23,081 nt of DNA, taken from the NCBI GenBank assembly GCA_029212425.1, contig JARGNC010000001.1, positions 3,507-26,587 on the forward strand, read 5' to 3'. This document shows, in pieces, positions 7,235 to 16,012 of the stretch. Each line of letters opens with the position of its first letter. The first letter of the stretch is position 1. The position numbers were made by a program, and so were the translations under genes. The DNA is from Phycisphaerales bacterium (lineage in GTDB: Bacteria; Planctomycetota; Phycisphaerae; Phycisphaerales; UBA1924). Under the pieces are notes generated by a model, which saw nothing but the letters and a program-made list of their open reading frames with translations, did not search any database and was not told where the DNA came from.

Positions 7235-8956
7235 ATGGACCAGCTGCGCAAGATTTTTGAGAATGCGGGGACCTACATCGGGAAGATGTCGGCGTCCCAG
7301 AAACTGCTGCTCGGATCACTCGCGGTGATCGCGGCGATGACCATGTTCTTGGTCTCCCAATACGCTTCAAAGCCAACCCTTGTTGATCTCATGGCCGAGA
7401 CCGGTGATGCGATGACGATGTCATCCCTCCGTGCCGCGGGGATCGAAGCGGAGGTTGTCAACGGGAAAATCCAGGTTCCCCCTTCCCAGCGGAGCAGTGC
7501 CGTCGCGGTGCTCGCACAAGCGGGGCAACTTCCGGGAGATACCACGCTTCTCTTTGACAATCTGATCGGATCACAGGACTGGAAAGCATCCAAAGAACAA
7601 CATCGTCAGCAGCGCACGATCGCGCTCCAGAACGAACTCTCTCGCACGATAACCCAGTTCCGGTTCGTGCACAAAGCGAGCGTGATACTGGATATTCCAG
7701 AGAGCTCTGGATTGGGACGAGCGGTTCGTGTTCCCAGCGCGTCGATCACAATGTTCAGCAACGGCGGGTCGCAGCTTGGTCAGGACACAGTTGATGCCGC
7801 GGCTGGGATGGTGATGGGCGCGGTGTCGGGGCTCAACGCAAAGAACATCCAAGTCATCGACGGCTCAACCGGACAACCACGCACGGTATCATCCGCGGAT
7901 TCCCGATTGACTTCCAAGTTCCTCGATCAAGCGCAGACTGTTGGGGATGGCAAGAAACATCAGATCCAAGAAATGCTCGGTCATATCCCAGGGGTGATCG
8001 TGTCGGTCACAGCGATGGTCGATGTGAAGCGGGTGGACAGCATCGAGCAGGCGTACTCGAAGATTGATGAGGGGTCGATCTCAGCCGTTCGGTCAACTGG
8101 CAGTGCAGAAGACACGATGCAGCAAGCGTCGCGTGGTGCTGAGCCTGGGGTTCGGTCGAATCAGACCGCGAGCATCAATACCGGTGGGGCAACAGGCAAC
8201 TCGTCGAACTCTGCGGAGACGATCAAAGAATACGACAATCAGTTTGGGTACATCACCAAGAACACGGTGGATCATCGCGGGATGCCAACGCATATCCGAG
8301 CGTCGATCATTGTACCTGAGGAATACATCCGGGAGTTGTTGGTCAATGCTCGCGCCACTGCAGCGGGTGATGGTGAGCCGGACCCAGTCACGGATGAAGA
8401 CATCCGCGAGAAGTTTGAGGGGATGGATGGGAACTCGGGATTCAAATCGTTGGTCGTGAAGCAGGTTGAACCTCATCTGATGGGTCAAGCTCCGGATGGT
8501 TCGATGATCGCTGGGGATGTTGTCGTGTCCATGGCGCCGATCGGTGATGCGTATCGACGCGTGGGACAGATCCAATCCGCTGGGTTGATGGGCTCGATCA
8601 TGGGATCGGGGGGTGGAAACTCGCTCATGCTCGGAAACGGGAACCTGGTCGAAACAGTGCTCGTCGGCGTGCTCGCGGCGGTGTCCATCTTGATGATGCT
8701 GATGATGGTGAAGCGTTCAAGTAAAAATATCGAGCTCCCATCCGCTGAAGAGTTGGTCGGGCTTCCTCCACAGCTTGAGGGTGCAAACGACATGATCGGT
8801 GAAGCGGATGAATCGGATTCAGCGATGACAGGAATCGAGATCGAGGACGCGATGGTTCAGATCCGTCAGCTCCGAGATCAGGTCGGTGAGTTGATTACAG
8901 CGGACCCTGATGCTGCGGCAGGACTGGTCGAGCGTTGGGCTGAGATCGAGGAATAG
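7235..8956 (+). CDS. fliF: Flagellar MS-ring protein FliF
   Basis: Predicted protein of 573 residues. I chose ATG 7235 (MDQLRKIFEN) with GGAGG 11 bases upstream; in-frame TTG 7175 and ATG 7217 would add non-conserved residues. Membrane helix 1 is at about 23-43 (LLLGSLAVIAAMTMFLV) and helix 2 at about 472-492 (VETVLVGVLAAVSILMMLMMV). Between them are the ring-building domains, with typical stretches such as LRAAGIEAEV, QRTIALQNELSRTI and ASVILDIPE. The cytoplasmic tail ends with PDAAAGLVERWAEIEE, the FliG-binding type of end in which a Trp lies near the C-terminus. FliF makes the MS ring in the inner membrane, housing the export gate and carrying the C-ring. Its stop codon lies inside the fliG ribosome site. 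Confidence 0.95.
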   Translation: MDQLRKIFENAGTYIGKMSASQKLLLGSLAVIAAMTMFLVSQYASKPTLVDLMAETGDAMTMSSLRAAGIEAEVVNGKIQVPPSQRSSAVAVLAQAGQLPGDTTLLFDNLIGSQDWKASKEQHRQQRTIALQNELSRTITQFRFVHKASVILDIPESSGLGRAVRVPSASITMFSNGGSQLGQDTVDAAAGMVMGAVSGLNAKNIQVIDGSTGQPRTVSSADSRLTSKFLDQAQTVGDGKKHQIQEMLGHIPGVIVSVTAMVDVKRVDSIEQAYSKIDEGSISAVRSTGSAEDTMQQASRGAEPGVRSNQTASINTGGATGNSSNSAETIKEYDNQFGYITKNTVDHRGMPTHIRASIIVPEEYIRELLVNARATAAGDGEPDPVTDEDIREKFEGMDGNSGFKSLVVKQVEPHLMGQAPDGSMIAGDVVVSMAPIGDAYRRVGQIQSAGLMGSIMGSGGGNSLMLGNGNLVETVLVGVLAAVSILMMLMMVKRSSKNIELPSAEELVGLPPQLEGANDMIGEADESDSAMTGIEIEDAMVQIRQLRDQVGELITADPDAAAGLVERWAEIEE

Positions 8957-8965
8957 GAGTCTGTC

Positions 8966-10006
8966 ATGGCACGAAAGATGAATGAACCATTGCCGACAGA
9001 TGTTCGCGAACTCGAAGGGGTTTCGAAAGCGGCGATCCTGTTGCTCTCGGTTGGGTCAGATCAAGCTGCAGAGGTACTCAAACGATTGCCACCCGCGAAG
9101 GTTGAGGAGATCACACGCGAGCTTGCTGCATTGGGGCGTGTCCCCGATGCGCTCCAGAACGATGTGGTCAAAGAGTTTTACAATCTCTCCGTCGCAGCGC
9201 AGCATGCAAACGAGGGGTCGCTGTCTTACGCAAAGCAACTGCTCCAGAACTCGATGGAAGCTGGGGATGCGGAGCGGATTCTGGGACAGATCCAGACACA
9301 GGTCCAGAAAACTCCGTTTAGTTTCCTCCAGCGTGCTGAGAGCGACAACCTGCTGACCTTTATCCAAGAAGAGCATCCGCAGACCATCGCATTGATTTTG
9401 TGTCATCTCACGCATCACAAAGCGTCTGAAATTTTGGTGGGTCTTGCGATGGAGAAACAGCTTGAGGTCATCAAGCGCATCGCGAATATGGAGCAGACCA
9501 ACCCCGAGGTGATTAAAGAAGTTGAGATTGGTCTTGAGAGTCGATTGAGCAACATGCTGATGCAGAGCATGGAGAAAGCGGGTGGTGTGCCGACGGTTGC
9601 TGAGATTCTCAACCTTGCGGATCGTGCGACAGAGAAGACGATCATGGAAGGGTTGGAATCGGACGATCCGGATCTTGTCGAAGAAATCCGTCGATTGATG
9701 TTCGTGTTCGAGGACATCAAACTTGTGAACGACAAGGGCATCCAAGCGGTGCTCAAAGAGGTCGAGAACGACGAGCTTTCCGTGGCGCTCAAGACCGCGA
9801 GCGAAGCGTTGTCGGAGAAGATTTTCAGCAACATGTCCGCGCGTGCCGCGGAGATGGTCAAGGAAGATATGGAGTTCATGGGTCCTGTCCGCGTATCGGA
9901 TGTCGAGACCGCGCAGCAGCGCATCGTGGACATTGTGCGCCGTCTGGAAGAAGCGGGCGATGTCATGATCGAGGGCCGAGGCGGGGAAGGCGAGATGGTT
10001 GTGTGA
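8966..10006 (+). CDS. fliG: Flagellar motor switch/torque protein FliG
   Basis: Predicted protein of 346 residues, AGGAG six bases before ATG. The N-terminal domain (KAAILLLSVG) binds FliF. The middle domain has the EHPQTIA motif at 136-142, which contacts FliM. The C-terminal domain has MFVFEDI, then VLKEVENDELSVALK and NMSARAAEMVKED with GPVRVSDVETAQ, corresponding to the conserved ARM and torque-helix regions with their alternating charged residues. All expected landmarks are present and length is normal. FliG transmits force from the MotA stator. The intact FliM-contacting EHPQ motif is notable because fliM is not next to fliN in this window. Confidence 0.97.
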   Translation: MARKMNEPLPTDVRELEGVSKAAILLLSVGSDQAAEVLKRLPPAKVEEITRELAALGRVPDALQNDVVKEFYNLSVAAQHANEGSLSYAKQLLQNSMEAGDAERILGQIQTQVQKTPFSFLQRAESDNLLTFIQEEHPQTIALILCHLTHHKASEILVGLAMEKQLEVIKRIANMEQTNPEVIKEVEIGLESRLSNMLMQSMEKAGGVPTVAEILNLADRATEKTIMEGLESDDPDLVEEIRRLMFVFEDIKLVNDKGIQAVLKEVENDELSVALKTASEALSEKIFSNMSARAAEMVKEDMEFMGPVRVSDVETAQQRIVDIVRRLEEAGDVMIEGRGGEGEMVV

Positions 10007-10043
10007 TCCAGTTTGGATCGTTCGGTCATAGAAAGGCAGTGCT

Positions 10044-10838
10044 ATGGGCATCATCAAACGAGCAGATCTGGAGTCGTACACGCGCGATGCGGTGCCTCTG
10101 GATTTTGACGATCTCCATCGGCGCGGCCAAGCGGTCATCAAAGCCGCTCAAGACGAGGCGGCGCAGATTCTCAAGCAAGCGCAAGATGAACGGGAACGGT
10201 TGCTTGGTGATGCGACCGAGGTCGGTAACGCGAAAGGCTACGAAGAGGGGCTCGCAAAGGGGATTGCAGAGGGAATCGAGAAGGGGGTTCAAGAATCCAT
10301 CGAGGCGCATAATCAGCAGCTCGACACGCTTGTTGAGAACTGGAACGCGGCATTGCAGAAATGGGAGGCGCAACGCAGCGACCTCATTCTCAGTGCACGC
10401 ACCGAAGTGGTCCAACTCGCAGCGCACATCGCTGGACGCGTGATCAAACGCGTGATCGATCTTGATCCTGAGGTGGTGGTGGATCAGCTCGAAGCGGTCC
10501 TCGAAACGCTTGTGACGCCTACGGATATCCGTGTGTGTGTGCATCCAGGGGATATAGAGCTTCTCAGACGCGTGATGCCTTTGATGATTGATCAGTGTGC
10601 TTCTTGCAACCATGCTGAACTTGTCGAGGACAGCACGCTTGCTCCTGGATCCTGCGTAGTCTCGACCAAAGGTGGTGGGGTGATCGATGCGTCGATTTCC
10701 AAACAATACGATCGGATCGTTGCGGCGCTGCTGCCGGCACATCGTGGACCGGAATACGACCAGCATCTTGACGATGATGAGTCAAAGAGTGTTGCTGATG
10801 ACCTGAAAGATGCAGACTCCAAAGGCGATGCGGCGTGA
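10044..10838 (+). CDS. fliH: Flagellar export ATPase regulator FliH
   Basis: Predicted protein of 264 residues. The start MGIIKRADL is typical of FliH-type openings. Next comes a long helical stalk (about 28-60) rich in Ala, Gln and charged residues, then a five-step glycine repeat GYEEGLAKGIAEGIEKG in which Gly recurs every fourth residue, a known FliH feature. The C-terminal domain (about 125-215) has LAAHIAGRVIKRVIDLDPEVV, VHPGDIELL and STLAPGSCVVST followed by GGVIDAS, as in the FliH/YscL/V-ATPase E family. The last 35 residues are acidic and probably disordered. FliH binds FliI and docks it to the C-ring. It ends inside the fliI start (GTGA overlap). Confidence 0.93.
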   Translation: MGIIKRADLESYTRDAVPLDFDDLHRRGQAVIKAAQDEAAQILKQAQDERERLLGDATEVGNAKGYEEGLAKGIAEGIEKGVQESIEAHNQQLDTLVENWNAALQKWEAQRSDLILSARTEVVQLAAHIAGRVIKRVIDLDPEVVVDQLEAVLETLVTPTDIRVCVHPGDIELLRRVMPLMIDQCASCNHAELVEDSTLAPGSCVVSTKGGGVIDASISKQYDRIVAALLPAHRGPEYDQHLDDDESKSVADDLKDADSKGDAA

Positions 10839-12256
10839 ACATGTTTCCCCGCGAGATGGAGCTCGTGTCGCGTTCGTCACCGATCGGGGTAAGTGGGCGC
10901 GTGCGATCGGTGCGTGGGATGACCATCCTTGCGACAGATCTGCCTGTCCCGATCGGGTCACTTGTCGAGATTCACAGTCAAGACGAAGGACGCATCGCGG
11001 GTGAAGTGGTCGGATTCGACAACGGCGAAGCGATCGTCATGCTCCTCGCTGCGACCACTGGGATCATCCCAGGATCGAAGATCACGATGCAACAGGTGCA
11101 CCAAGTCGCGCCGGTCGGGCATCGGATGCTGGGGAGGGTGATTGATGGTCTTGGACAACCGATCGATGGGCTCGGACCGATCGCAGAGACCGCGCAGCGA
11201 GCGATTAATCCAACTCCAATCGGAGCGATGCAGCGGCGGAAAATCGACCAGCCATTGCGGACCGGAGTTCGGGTGCTGGATCTCATGACCCCGATCGGTC
11301 GGGGGCAGAGACTGGGGATCTTTGCGGGGCCGGGTGTTGGAAAGTCAACCCTGCTCGGACAGATCGCACGCGGGACGGATGCGGATGTGAATGTCATCGC
11401 CCTCATCGGCGAACGCGGCAGAGAAGTCCGCGACTTCATCGATCACGCGCTGGGGCAAGAAGGGCTCAAGCGATCTGTGGTGATTGTTGCGACTGGGGAT
11501 GAGTCGCCGTTGCTGCGAATTCGTGCTGCGAAACTCGCGTGCACTGCGAGCGAGTATTTCCGCGATCAGGGGCTGGATGTGTTGCTGATGATGGACTCGA
11601 TCACACGATTCGCGCACGCGCAGCGGCAGGTTGGGTTGTCTGTAGGCGAACCACCGACGACGAAGGGGTACACGCCGAGCGTGTTCTCGTCGATGGCGGA
11701 ACTGCTTGAACGATCGGGCACCATCGAACCCAAAGACGGCGTGGGCGGCGGATCAATCACGGGGCTCTTTACGATTCTTGTCGAAGGCGACGACATGACT
11801 GAACCAGTATCTGATGCGGCGAGAGGGATTCTTGATGGGCATGTGGTGCTCTCACGAAAGATGGCGCAGATGGGGCAGTTCCCAGCGGTTGATGTGCTCG
11901 ATTCGGTGTCTCGCGTTGCGAACGATGTGACCGACGATGGTCACAAAGCGTCAAGGCAGCAGATCTCGAAGATGATCGCGAAGTATCGCGAGATCGAGGA
12001 CTTGGTCCAGATCGGTGCATACGCAACAGGTGCCAATCCAGAAGCGGATACCGCGATTGACCTCAATCCGGTGATCAACGAGCTGCTCGGACAGCGCACG
12101 AATGAGCTGGCGCCGTTCGAGCCTGCACGCGACATGATGGTGAAGCTGGCGCTCCAATCCGGAGACATGATCACCCAACGCAAAGCATTCAACGAATCAC
12201 AGAACCAATCACCAGTTGCTCAAGTTGGTCCACCATCGGGAAAGTCGGGGGGATAA
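10835..12256 (+). CDS. fliI: Flagellum-specific export ATPase FliI
   Basis: Predicted protein of 473 residues from GTG 10835; ATG 10841 is an alternative two codons later. It has the F1-ATPase-like fold: N-terminal beta barrel, Walker A GPGVGKST (165-172), the GERGREVRDF motif with the catalytic glutamate, Walker B VLLMMD (D254), and QRQVGLSVGEPPTTKGYTPSVF typical of FliI rather than of ATP synthase beta. The C-terminal helical domain ends in a Pro/Gly/Gln tail. It hydrolyses ATP at the cytoplasmic face of the export gate with FliH and FliJ. All catalytic residues seem intact. Translation is probably coupled to fliH through the four-base overlap. Confidence 0.97.
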   Translation: MNMFPREMELVSRSSPIGVSGRVRSVRGMTILATDLPVPIGSLVEIHSQDEGRIAGEVVGFDNGEAIVMLLAATTGIIPGSKITMQQVHQVAPVGHRMLGRVIDGLGQPIDGLGPIAETAQRAINPTPIGAMQRRKIDQPLRTGVRVLDLMTPIGRGQRLGIFAGPGVGKSTLLGQIARGTDADVNVIALIGERGREVRDFIDHALGQEGLKRSVVIVATGDESPLLRIRAAKLACTASEYFRDQGLDVLLMMDSITRFAHAQRQVGLSVGEPPTTKGYTPSVFSSMAELLERSGTIEPKDGVGGGSITGLFTILVEGDDMTEPVSDAARGILDGHVVLSRKMAQMGQFPAVDVLDSVSRVANDVTDDGHKASRQQISKMIAKYREIEDLVQIGAYATGANPEADTAIDLNPVINELLGQRTNELAPFEPARDMMVKLALQSGDMITQRKAFNESQNQSPVAQVGPPSGKSGG

Positions 12257-12262
12257 TCGGAG

Positions 12263-12724
12263 ATGGCAGGATTCAAGTTCAAACTTCAGCCGGTCCTGGA
12301 GATGCGTGAACGCGAGGAACGCGAGAAGAAACTGGCGCTCGCGGATCTTGAACGCGAGCGTATGTGGATCGAAAATAGGATTCGTGGGTATCAGCGGAAC
12401 ATCGAAACAGAGCAATCGAGCTTGGCGCAGATGCTGGGGACACAAGGTGGGGTCGATCTGCGAGGGGCGCGTTTACAAGCGAACGCAGCGGTCTCCAACC
12501 GGTTCTCCGCTCAGCGAGCGGTGTTGGAACTCGCTGGGGTGCACCATCAGATCGAGCGTGCACGCACCGAACTTGCGGAAGCTTCCACACGGCGCAAAGC
12601 GGTAGAACTGCTCCGCGATCGTCAGCAGGAAGCGTTCGAGCTTGAACAAAGGCGTAGAGAATCGATCGAGATGGACGATATGTCTGTAATGCGATACTCC
12701 AGAGGACAAGGAACTCTCCGATGA
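12263..12724 (+). CDS. fliJ: Flagellar export protein FliJ
   Basis: Predicted protein of 153 residues, slightly above the usual ~147. It opens with FKFKLQPVLEMREREER, the standard FliJ beginning (F-F-L-VL-R), and continues as two long charged helices with heptad-like Leu/Ile spacing, forming an antiparallel coiled coil. FliJ acts as the central stalk inside the FliI hexamer and contacts FlhA. It sits six bases after fliI. Its stop overlaps the next start (ATGA), indicating translational coupling. FliJ is weakly conserved, so the call depends on the N-terminal motif plus position, both of which agree. Confidence 0.9.
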   Translation: MAGFKFKLQPVLEMREREEREKKLALADLERERMWIENRIRGYQRNIETEQSSLAQMLGTQGGVDLRGARLQANAAVSNRFSAQRAVLELAGVHHQIERARTELAEASTRRKAVELLRDRQQEAFELEQRRRESIEMDDMSVMRYSRGQGTLR

Positions 12725-13440
12725 AAAAACTCACCAAAGCATTGATGGTTGTTGCGGTGCTGAACCTGATCGCCGTACTCGCGGGCGTGGGGTGGATTTT
12801 TGCGTCGGGACGCGTGGACAAGCAGCGCGTGCTTGAAGTCGTCGATATGTTCGAGGAAACGACGGATGGGCGTGATGCGCGAATCAAAGCGGAGGAGGCG
12901 GAAGCCGCGGCTGCAGTTGCTGCTGAGGAAGTCGACCTCCCGCAGCTTGCGATGAACTCTGGGGAACTCAACAATATTCGGCTCCAGCTGACCCAGATCG
13001 ATCGCGCTCGTCTCGAACGCATGCAGCGGGAGATCACAGATCTCCAGAACACACTCAAGCGAGAGCGTGCGTTGCTCGCGAGCGAACGTACGGACTTTGA
13101 GGCGCAGCGGACTGAGTTCGAAGAGATGCGTGTACGGATCGCCGAGATCGAGGGATCTGATCAGTTTACCAAGTCGCTCGCGGTGCTTAAGGAATCCAAA
13201 CCAAAGGATTCGATGCAGATGCTGAGTGTTTTGATTCAGCAAGGCAAGCGTGAACAGGTGGTCACCTACCTCAGCGCGTTGAGCAATGGCATCCGGACGG
13301 AAGTGATTGCTGAGTTTGTCAAAGCGGATGAAGCGGAGTTGGCAGCCGGTTTGCTGGAGTCTATCCGGATGCGCGGCCAGGAAACCGCGCTGGCGGACGG
13401 AACCAGCGATGACAACACTCCAAACACACTCGGTCCATAA
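12721..13440 (+). CDS. YlxF/MotE-like membrane coiled-coil protein
   Basis: Predicted protein of 239 residues. One membrane helix lies at about 7-29 (ALMVVAVLNLIAVLAGVGWIF), followed by an Ala/Glu-rich stretch, a strong coiled coil at about 83-145, and a compact helical domain (about 150-225: KPKDSMQMLSVLIQQGKREQVVTYLSALS) resembling the MgtE-N/FliG-like helical repeat found in YlxF and MotE. Its place between fliJ and fliK is exactly that of ylxF in Bacillus. MotE is reported as a chaperone for a stator-associated protein in alphaproteobacteria; the function of YlxF is less clear. The same fold and position suggest a flagellar accessory role at the inner membrane, but this is inference. fliK begins 32 bases before its stop. 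Confidence 0.7.
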   Translation: MKKLTKALMVVAVLNLIAVLAGVGWIFASGRVDKQRVLEVVDMFEETTDGRDARIKAEEAEAAAAVAAEEVDLPQLAMNSGELNNIRLQLTQIDRARLERMQREITDLQNTLKRERALLASERTDFEAQRTEFEEMRVRIAEIEGSDQFTKSLAVLKESKPKDSMQMLSVLIQQGKREQVVTYLSALSNGIRTEVIAEFVKADEAELAAGLLESIRMRGQETALADGTSDDNTPNTLGP

Positions 13441-14848
13441 CGAAACCAGCGCAGATTCCATCGCTGCACGCGCACAATCCACACGATTCACCGCAACCAT
13501 TGCGCCGATCGAATCTGGGAGCTTTGCAGATGTTCTCGGTGCGTTTACAGCGGTTGAGCCGGATGATTCCGTAGATCAGAGCGACGAAACTGAATCTACC
13601 GACGAATCCGCTTCTGGCGAAGAGGATTCCGGGACAACCGAATCAAGTTCAAACGAATCAGATGCAGAGGAAGCAGACTCGCTTGAGTCATCAAAGGATG
13701 AATCTGTGGACACAGCGCCCAGAGAGAGTCAAAGCGAGAAATCGCCGAAGGTCGAATCTGCTGCGGATTGGTCCAAGGTGCTGACCAATGCAGCATCGAT
13801 TAACCTCGCGGATCTGGCAACAAGTCAACTTGAGGGGCAAGCAGCATCCACAAAGTCTGAATCTCAAGCAGTTCACAGAGATCAGTCCCAGTCATCTCAG
13901 CACACAAAGACTACGGCTGAAGACCAGCCCAACTCCTTGTTGAACCAACGCGGTATCGGGAGATCGCTTGTTGTGACTGCTGGACAGTCTCAGCAGTCAG
14001 ACGCATCAAGCACCGCATCGCATGCGGTCAGCAACAACACACCAACTGACCATCAAGCACCTATGAAGGACCAACAGGTCCAGCGCCATGAGCAAGCTCA
14101 GCAGCAGGTCAATCAACCCGCGAAGGTGCAAGCTGTACAAGCGGTGCAACCCCAAACGACGGATCAGGGGCAATCCGTGAAGCGAACTCAAGGGTCGAAG
14201 TCCATCAGTCAAATCGAGGGCGTCACAAGCGAAGCTCGCGCAGTGGGTGGGAATGGATCGTCAGGGAAGATGGGGCAGGGACAGAGCGGCTTGGATCTCG
14301 GAGATCGATCACAGCAAGCCATGAAAACAATTCAGCAGAGCAAATCCTCAGAGGATCAAGCGATCCAGAGGAAAGAAGTGATCGCGCAGGTGCAGCGAGG
14401 CCTTGCTTCAATTATGAACACCAAGGGCGGAACGATGAAAATCCGCTTGACTCCTGAGCATCTCGGAGAGGTGAATATCCAGCTCATGACCAAGGACGGT
14501 CATGTCAGTGTCAAAATCGAAGCGGAGCACGAGCAAACAAAGCACATGCTCAAGGACGGGCTGGAGAGTCTCAAGAGTGCTATGGAGGCACGAGGCGCAA
14601 CGGTCGATTCACTCACAGTCGAAAGCAAAGACCGCTCAGGATTCGATCAACTGCTGAATCAATCAGATGTGAACAGCGACGATCAACAACGCGAATCAGG
14701 CAACCGATCGGATACAGACAACAACGATCAAAGCAAGAACGCTTCAAACACCCACAGTCCGGACGAATCCGAAACCGGAGTGGACGCAGACACCAGTAAT
14801 CAGCCGCAGAGTATCTGGACCCAGCTGGGTCTTGATGCGATCGCGTGA
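13409..14848 (+). CDS. fliK: Flagellar hook-length control protein FliK
   Basis: Predicted protein of 479 residues. ATG 13409 (MTTLQTHSV) is preferred; earlier in-frame starts lie deep inside the previous gene and encode residues unlike FliK. Residues about 40-320 are Ser/Glu/Gln/Asp-rich and low in hydrophobics, as expected for the flexible ruler part. The C-terminal domain (about 325-410) carries the family motif: GGTMKIRLTPEHLGEVNIQL, then DGHVSVKIEAE and LKDGLESLKSAMEARG, where the L-P--LG-V pattern is diagnostic. A hydrophilic tail follows. FliK is exported during hook growth and switches FlhB specificity when the hook reaches length. The position before flgD is canonical. Confidence 0.92.
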   Translation: MTTLQTHSVHNETSADSIAARAQSTRFTATIAPIESGSFADVLGAFTAVEPDDSVDQSDETESTDESASGEEDSGTTESSSNESDAEEADSLESSKDESVDTAPRESQSEKSPKVESAADWSKVLTNAASINLADLATSQLEGQAASTKSESQAVHRDQSQSSQHTKTTAEDQPNSLLNQRGIGRSLVVTAGQSQQSDASSTASHAVSNNTPTDHQAPMKDQQVQRHEQAQQQVNQPAKVQAVQAVQPQTTDQGQSVKRTQGSKSISQIEGVTSEARAVGGNGSSGKMGQGQSGLDLGDRSQQAMKTIQQSKSSEDQAIQRKEVIAQVQRGLASIMNTKGGTMKIRLTPEHLGEVNIQLMTKDGHVSVKIEAEHEQTKHMLKDGLESLKSAMEARGATVDSLTVESKDRSGFDQLLNQSDVNSDDQQRESGNRSDTDNNDQSKNASNTHSPDESETGVDADTSNQPQSIWTQLGLDAIA

Positions 14849-14864
14849 ATGAAAGGGCGACGAT

Positions 14865-15449
14865 ATGAGTGCCATCAGTGATTTCTCATCAACCTCTCCT
14901 GCGTCATCGACGGATGATGCGTTCAACACGCTTTCGAGCGCGGAGTTCTTGCAGATTATCTTTACCGAGTTGCAGAATCAGGATCCGCTCGAGCCGCAGG
15001 ATTCGCAAGCGATGCTGAATCAGCTCTCATCGCTCCGTTCGATTGAATCGGACACGAAGATGGTGGATTCGTTGCAGAACTTGGTATCCCAGAATGAGTT
15101 TGCAGCCGCTTCTCAGTTGATTGGTTCGCTGGTGTCAGGGATCACGCTTGATAACCAGCGTGCAGCGGACTTGGTAATTTCTGTTTCACAAACCTCTGAA
15201 GGACCGGTGCTCAACCTCTTTGGTGGTGGGCGGATGTTCTTTGATCAGGTCGATGAGATTGCTGGGCCGATCGATGATTATGTTGATCCGGATGACGGCG
15301 ATACACCGACCGACCCAGACCCAGACATTGATTCAGGTGTAGATACCATCCCTCCGATCATCGGCGATGTAGACAACCTAGATGCTGACCTGGATCATTC
15401 GGATTCGCCGAGCGATTCACCGACGCGTCCTGTTGTGACTACAGGATAA
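14865..15449 (+). CDS. flgD: Flagellar hook cap FlgD, shortened with acidic tail
   Basis: Predicted protein of 194 residues; AAAGGGCGACG precedes the ATG. The N-terminal half is standard FlgD: SSAEFLQIIFTELQNQDPLE, then MLNQLSSLRSIE and ASQLIGSLVSGI. After about residue 138 the expected tudor/FnIII-type core seems to be missing or reduced to a short hydrophobic segment (VISVSQTSEGPVLNLFGGG). The protein finishes with about 55 Asp/Pro/Ser-rich residues (DDYVDPDDGDTPTDPDPD and onward). FlgD caps the growing hook and is exported. Identity is firm from the N-terminal motif and location between fliK and flgE; how the shortened protein forms a cap is unclear. Confidence 0.85.
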   Translation: MSAISDFSSTSPASSTDDAFNTLSSAEFLQIIFTELQNQDPLEPQDSQAMLNQLSSLRSIESDTKMVDSLQNLVSQNEFAAASQLIGSLVSGITLDNQRAADLVISVSQTSEGPVLNLFGGGRMFFDQVDEIAGPIDDYVDPDDGDTPTDPDPDIDSGVDTIPPIIGDVDNLDADLDHSDSPSDSPTRPVVTTG

Positions 15450-15462
15450 TGAGGATCGGATC

Positions 15463-15963
15463 GTGACCATCTCAGGCAACCAACTCCTCATCGCATTGGG
15501 ATCGGGAATCAATCCCAGCAGTCCGGCTGCGGACTCGGGGTTCTCTGGACAACACGAAAAACACCTCGATTTCAATGAAGTGCTCCGCAAAGTTCAGAAT
15601 GGTCAAGCGAGCGAGATCGGTGTCAAGATCGGGAAAGATATATCGCCGCAGAGTATGACGACGGAGCTGAGAGAACGCGTTGGTCTTGCGATGGATCGCG
15701 CAGCGGTCGTCGGGGTCAACCAAGCGTTGGTTGATATGGGTGGGTCGTTCATGCGCGTCGATGTCCGGAATCGCGTGGTCGAAGCACAGTTTGCGCCAAG
15801 CGAAGCCGGGGTGATTGATCGGATCGATGGGTATGTCTCGATGCAACCATCGAATGGTACTGAAGTTGATGCAGAATCGAAAGTTGTATCGAATCATGCG
15901 ACTTCGGCACGCGTTGTGCGAAACCGGTCGCTTGCGGATGTGCTCTCTGCGATCACGCCGTGA
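15463..15963 (+). CDS. Small flagellar operon protein between flgD and flgE (TIGR02530-like)
   Basis: Predicted protein of 166 residues, GTG start with GAGGAT six bases upstream. It has FNEVLRKVQ near residues 39-47, then a helical region with LAMDRAAVVGVNQALVDMGGSFMRVDVRNRVVEAQF. This follows the pattern of the short flagellar operon proteins found between flgD and flgE in Firmicutes, Thermotogae and spirochaetes: a helix with Ala and Gly, a strand meaning roughly 'Leu-Val-x-x', then V-V-N-x-V-V/I. The C-terminal 45 residues are variable. The family has no settled function; a hook-assembly role is suggested by position only. The match is from memory of the pattern, so confidence is moderate. 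Confidence 0.6.
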   Translation: MTISGNQLLIALGSGINPSSPAADSGFSGQHEKHLDFNEVLRKVQNGQASEIGVKIGKDISPQSMTTELRERVGLAMDRAAVVGVNQALVDMGGSFMRVDVRNRVVEAQFAPSEAGVIDRIDGYVSMQPSNGTEVDAESKVVSNHATSARVVRNRSLADVLSAITP

Positions 15964-16012
15964 TTGACCAATGCTCCGATATTCTGATCGAGAGCGAGAT
16001 GAGGTTTCTTCT

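Noticed and set aside
10015..10043. GG-N10-GC pair between fliG and fliH
   Set aside because: Poor match otherwise, and the implied RNA start would fall inside fliH, after its start codon.
9056..10141. Long open frame on the minus strand opposite fliG
   Set aside because: It lies wholly against a certain fliG gene, is His/Leu/Arg-rich and has no recognisable motif; similar reverse frames opposite fliJ/ylxF and elsewhere are explained the same way.
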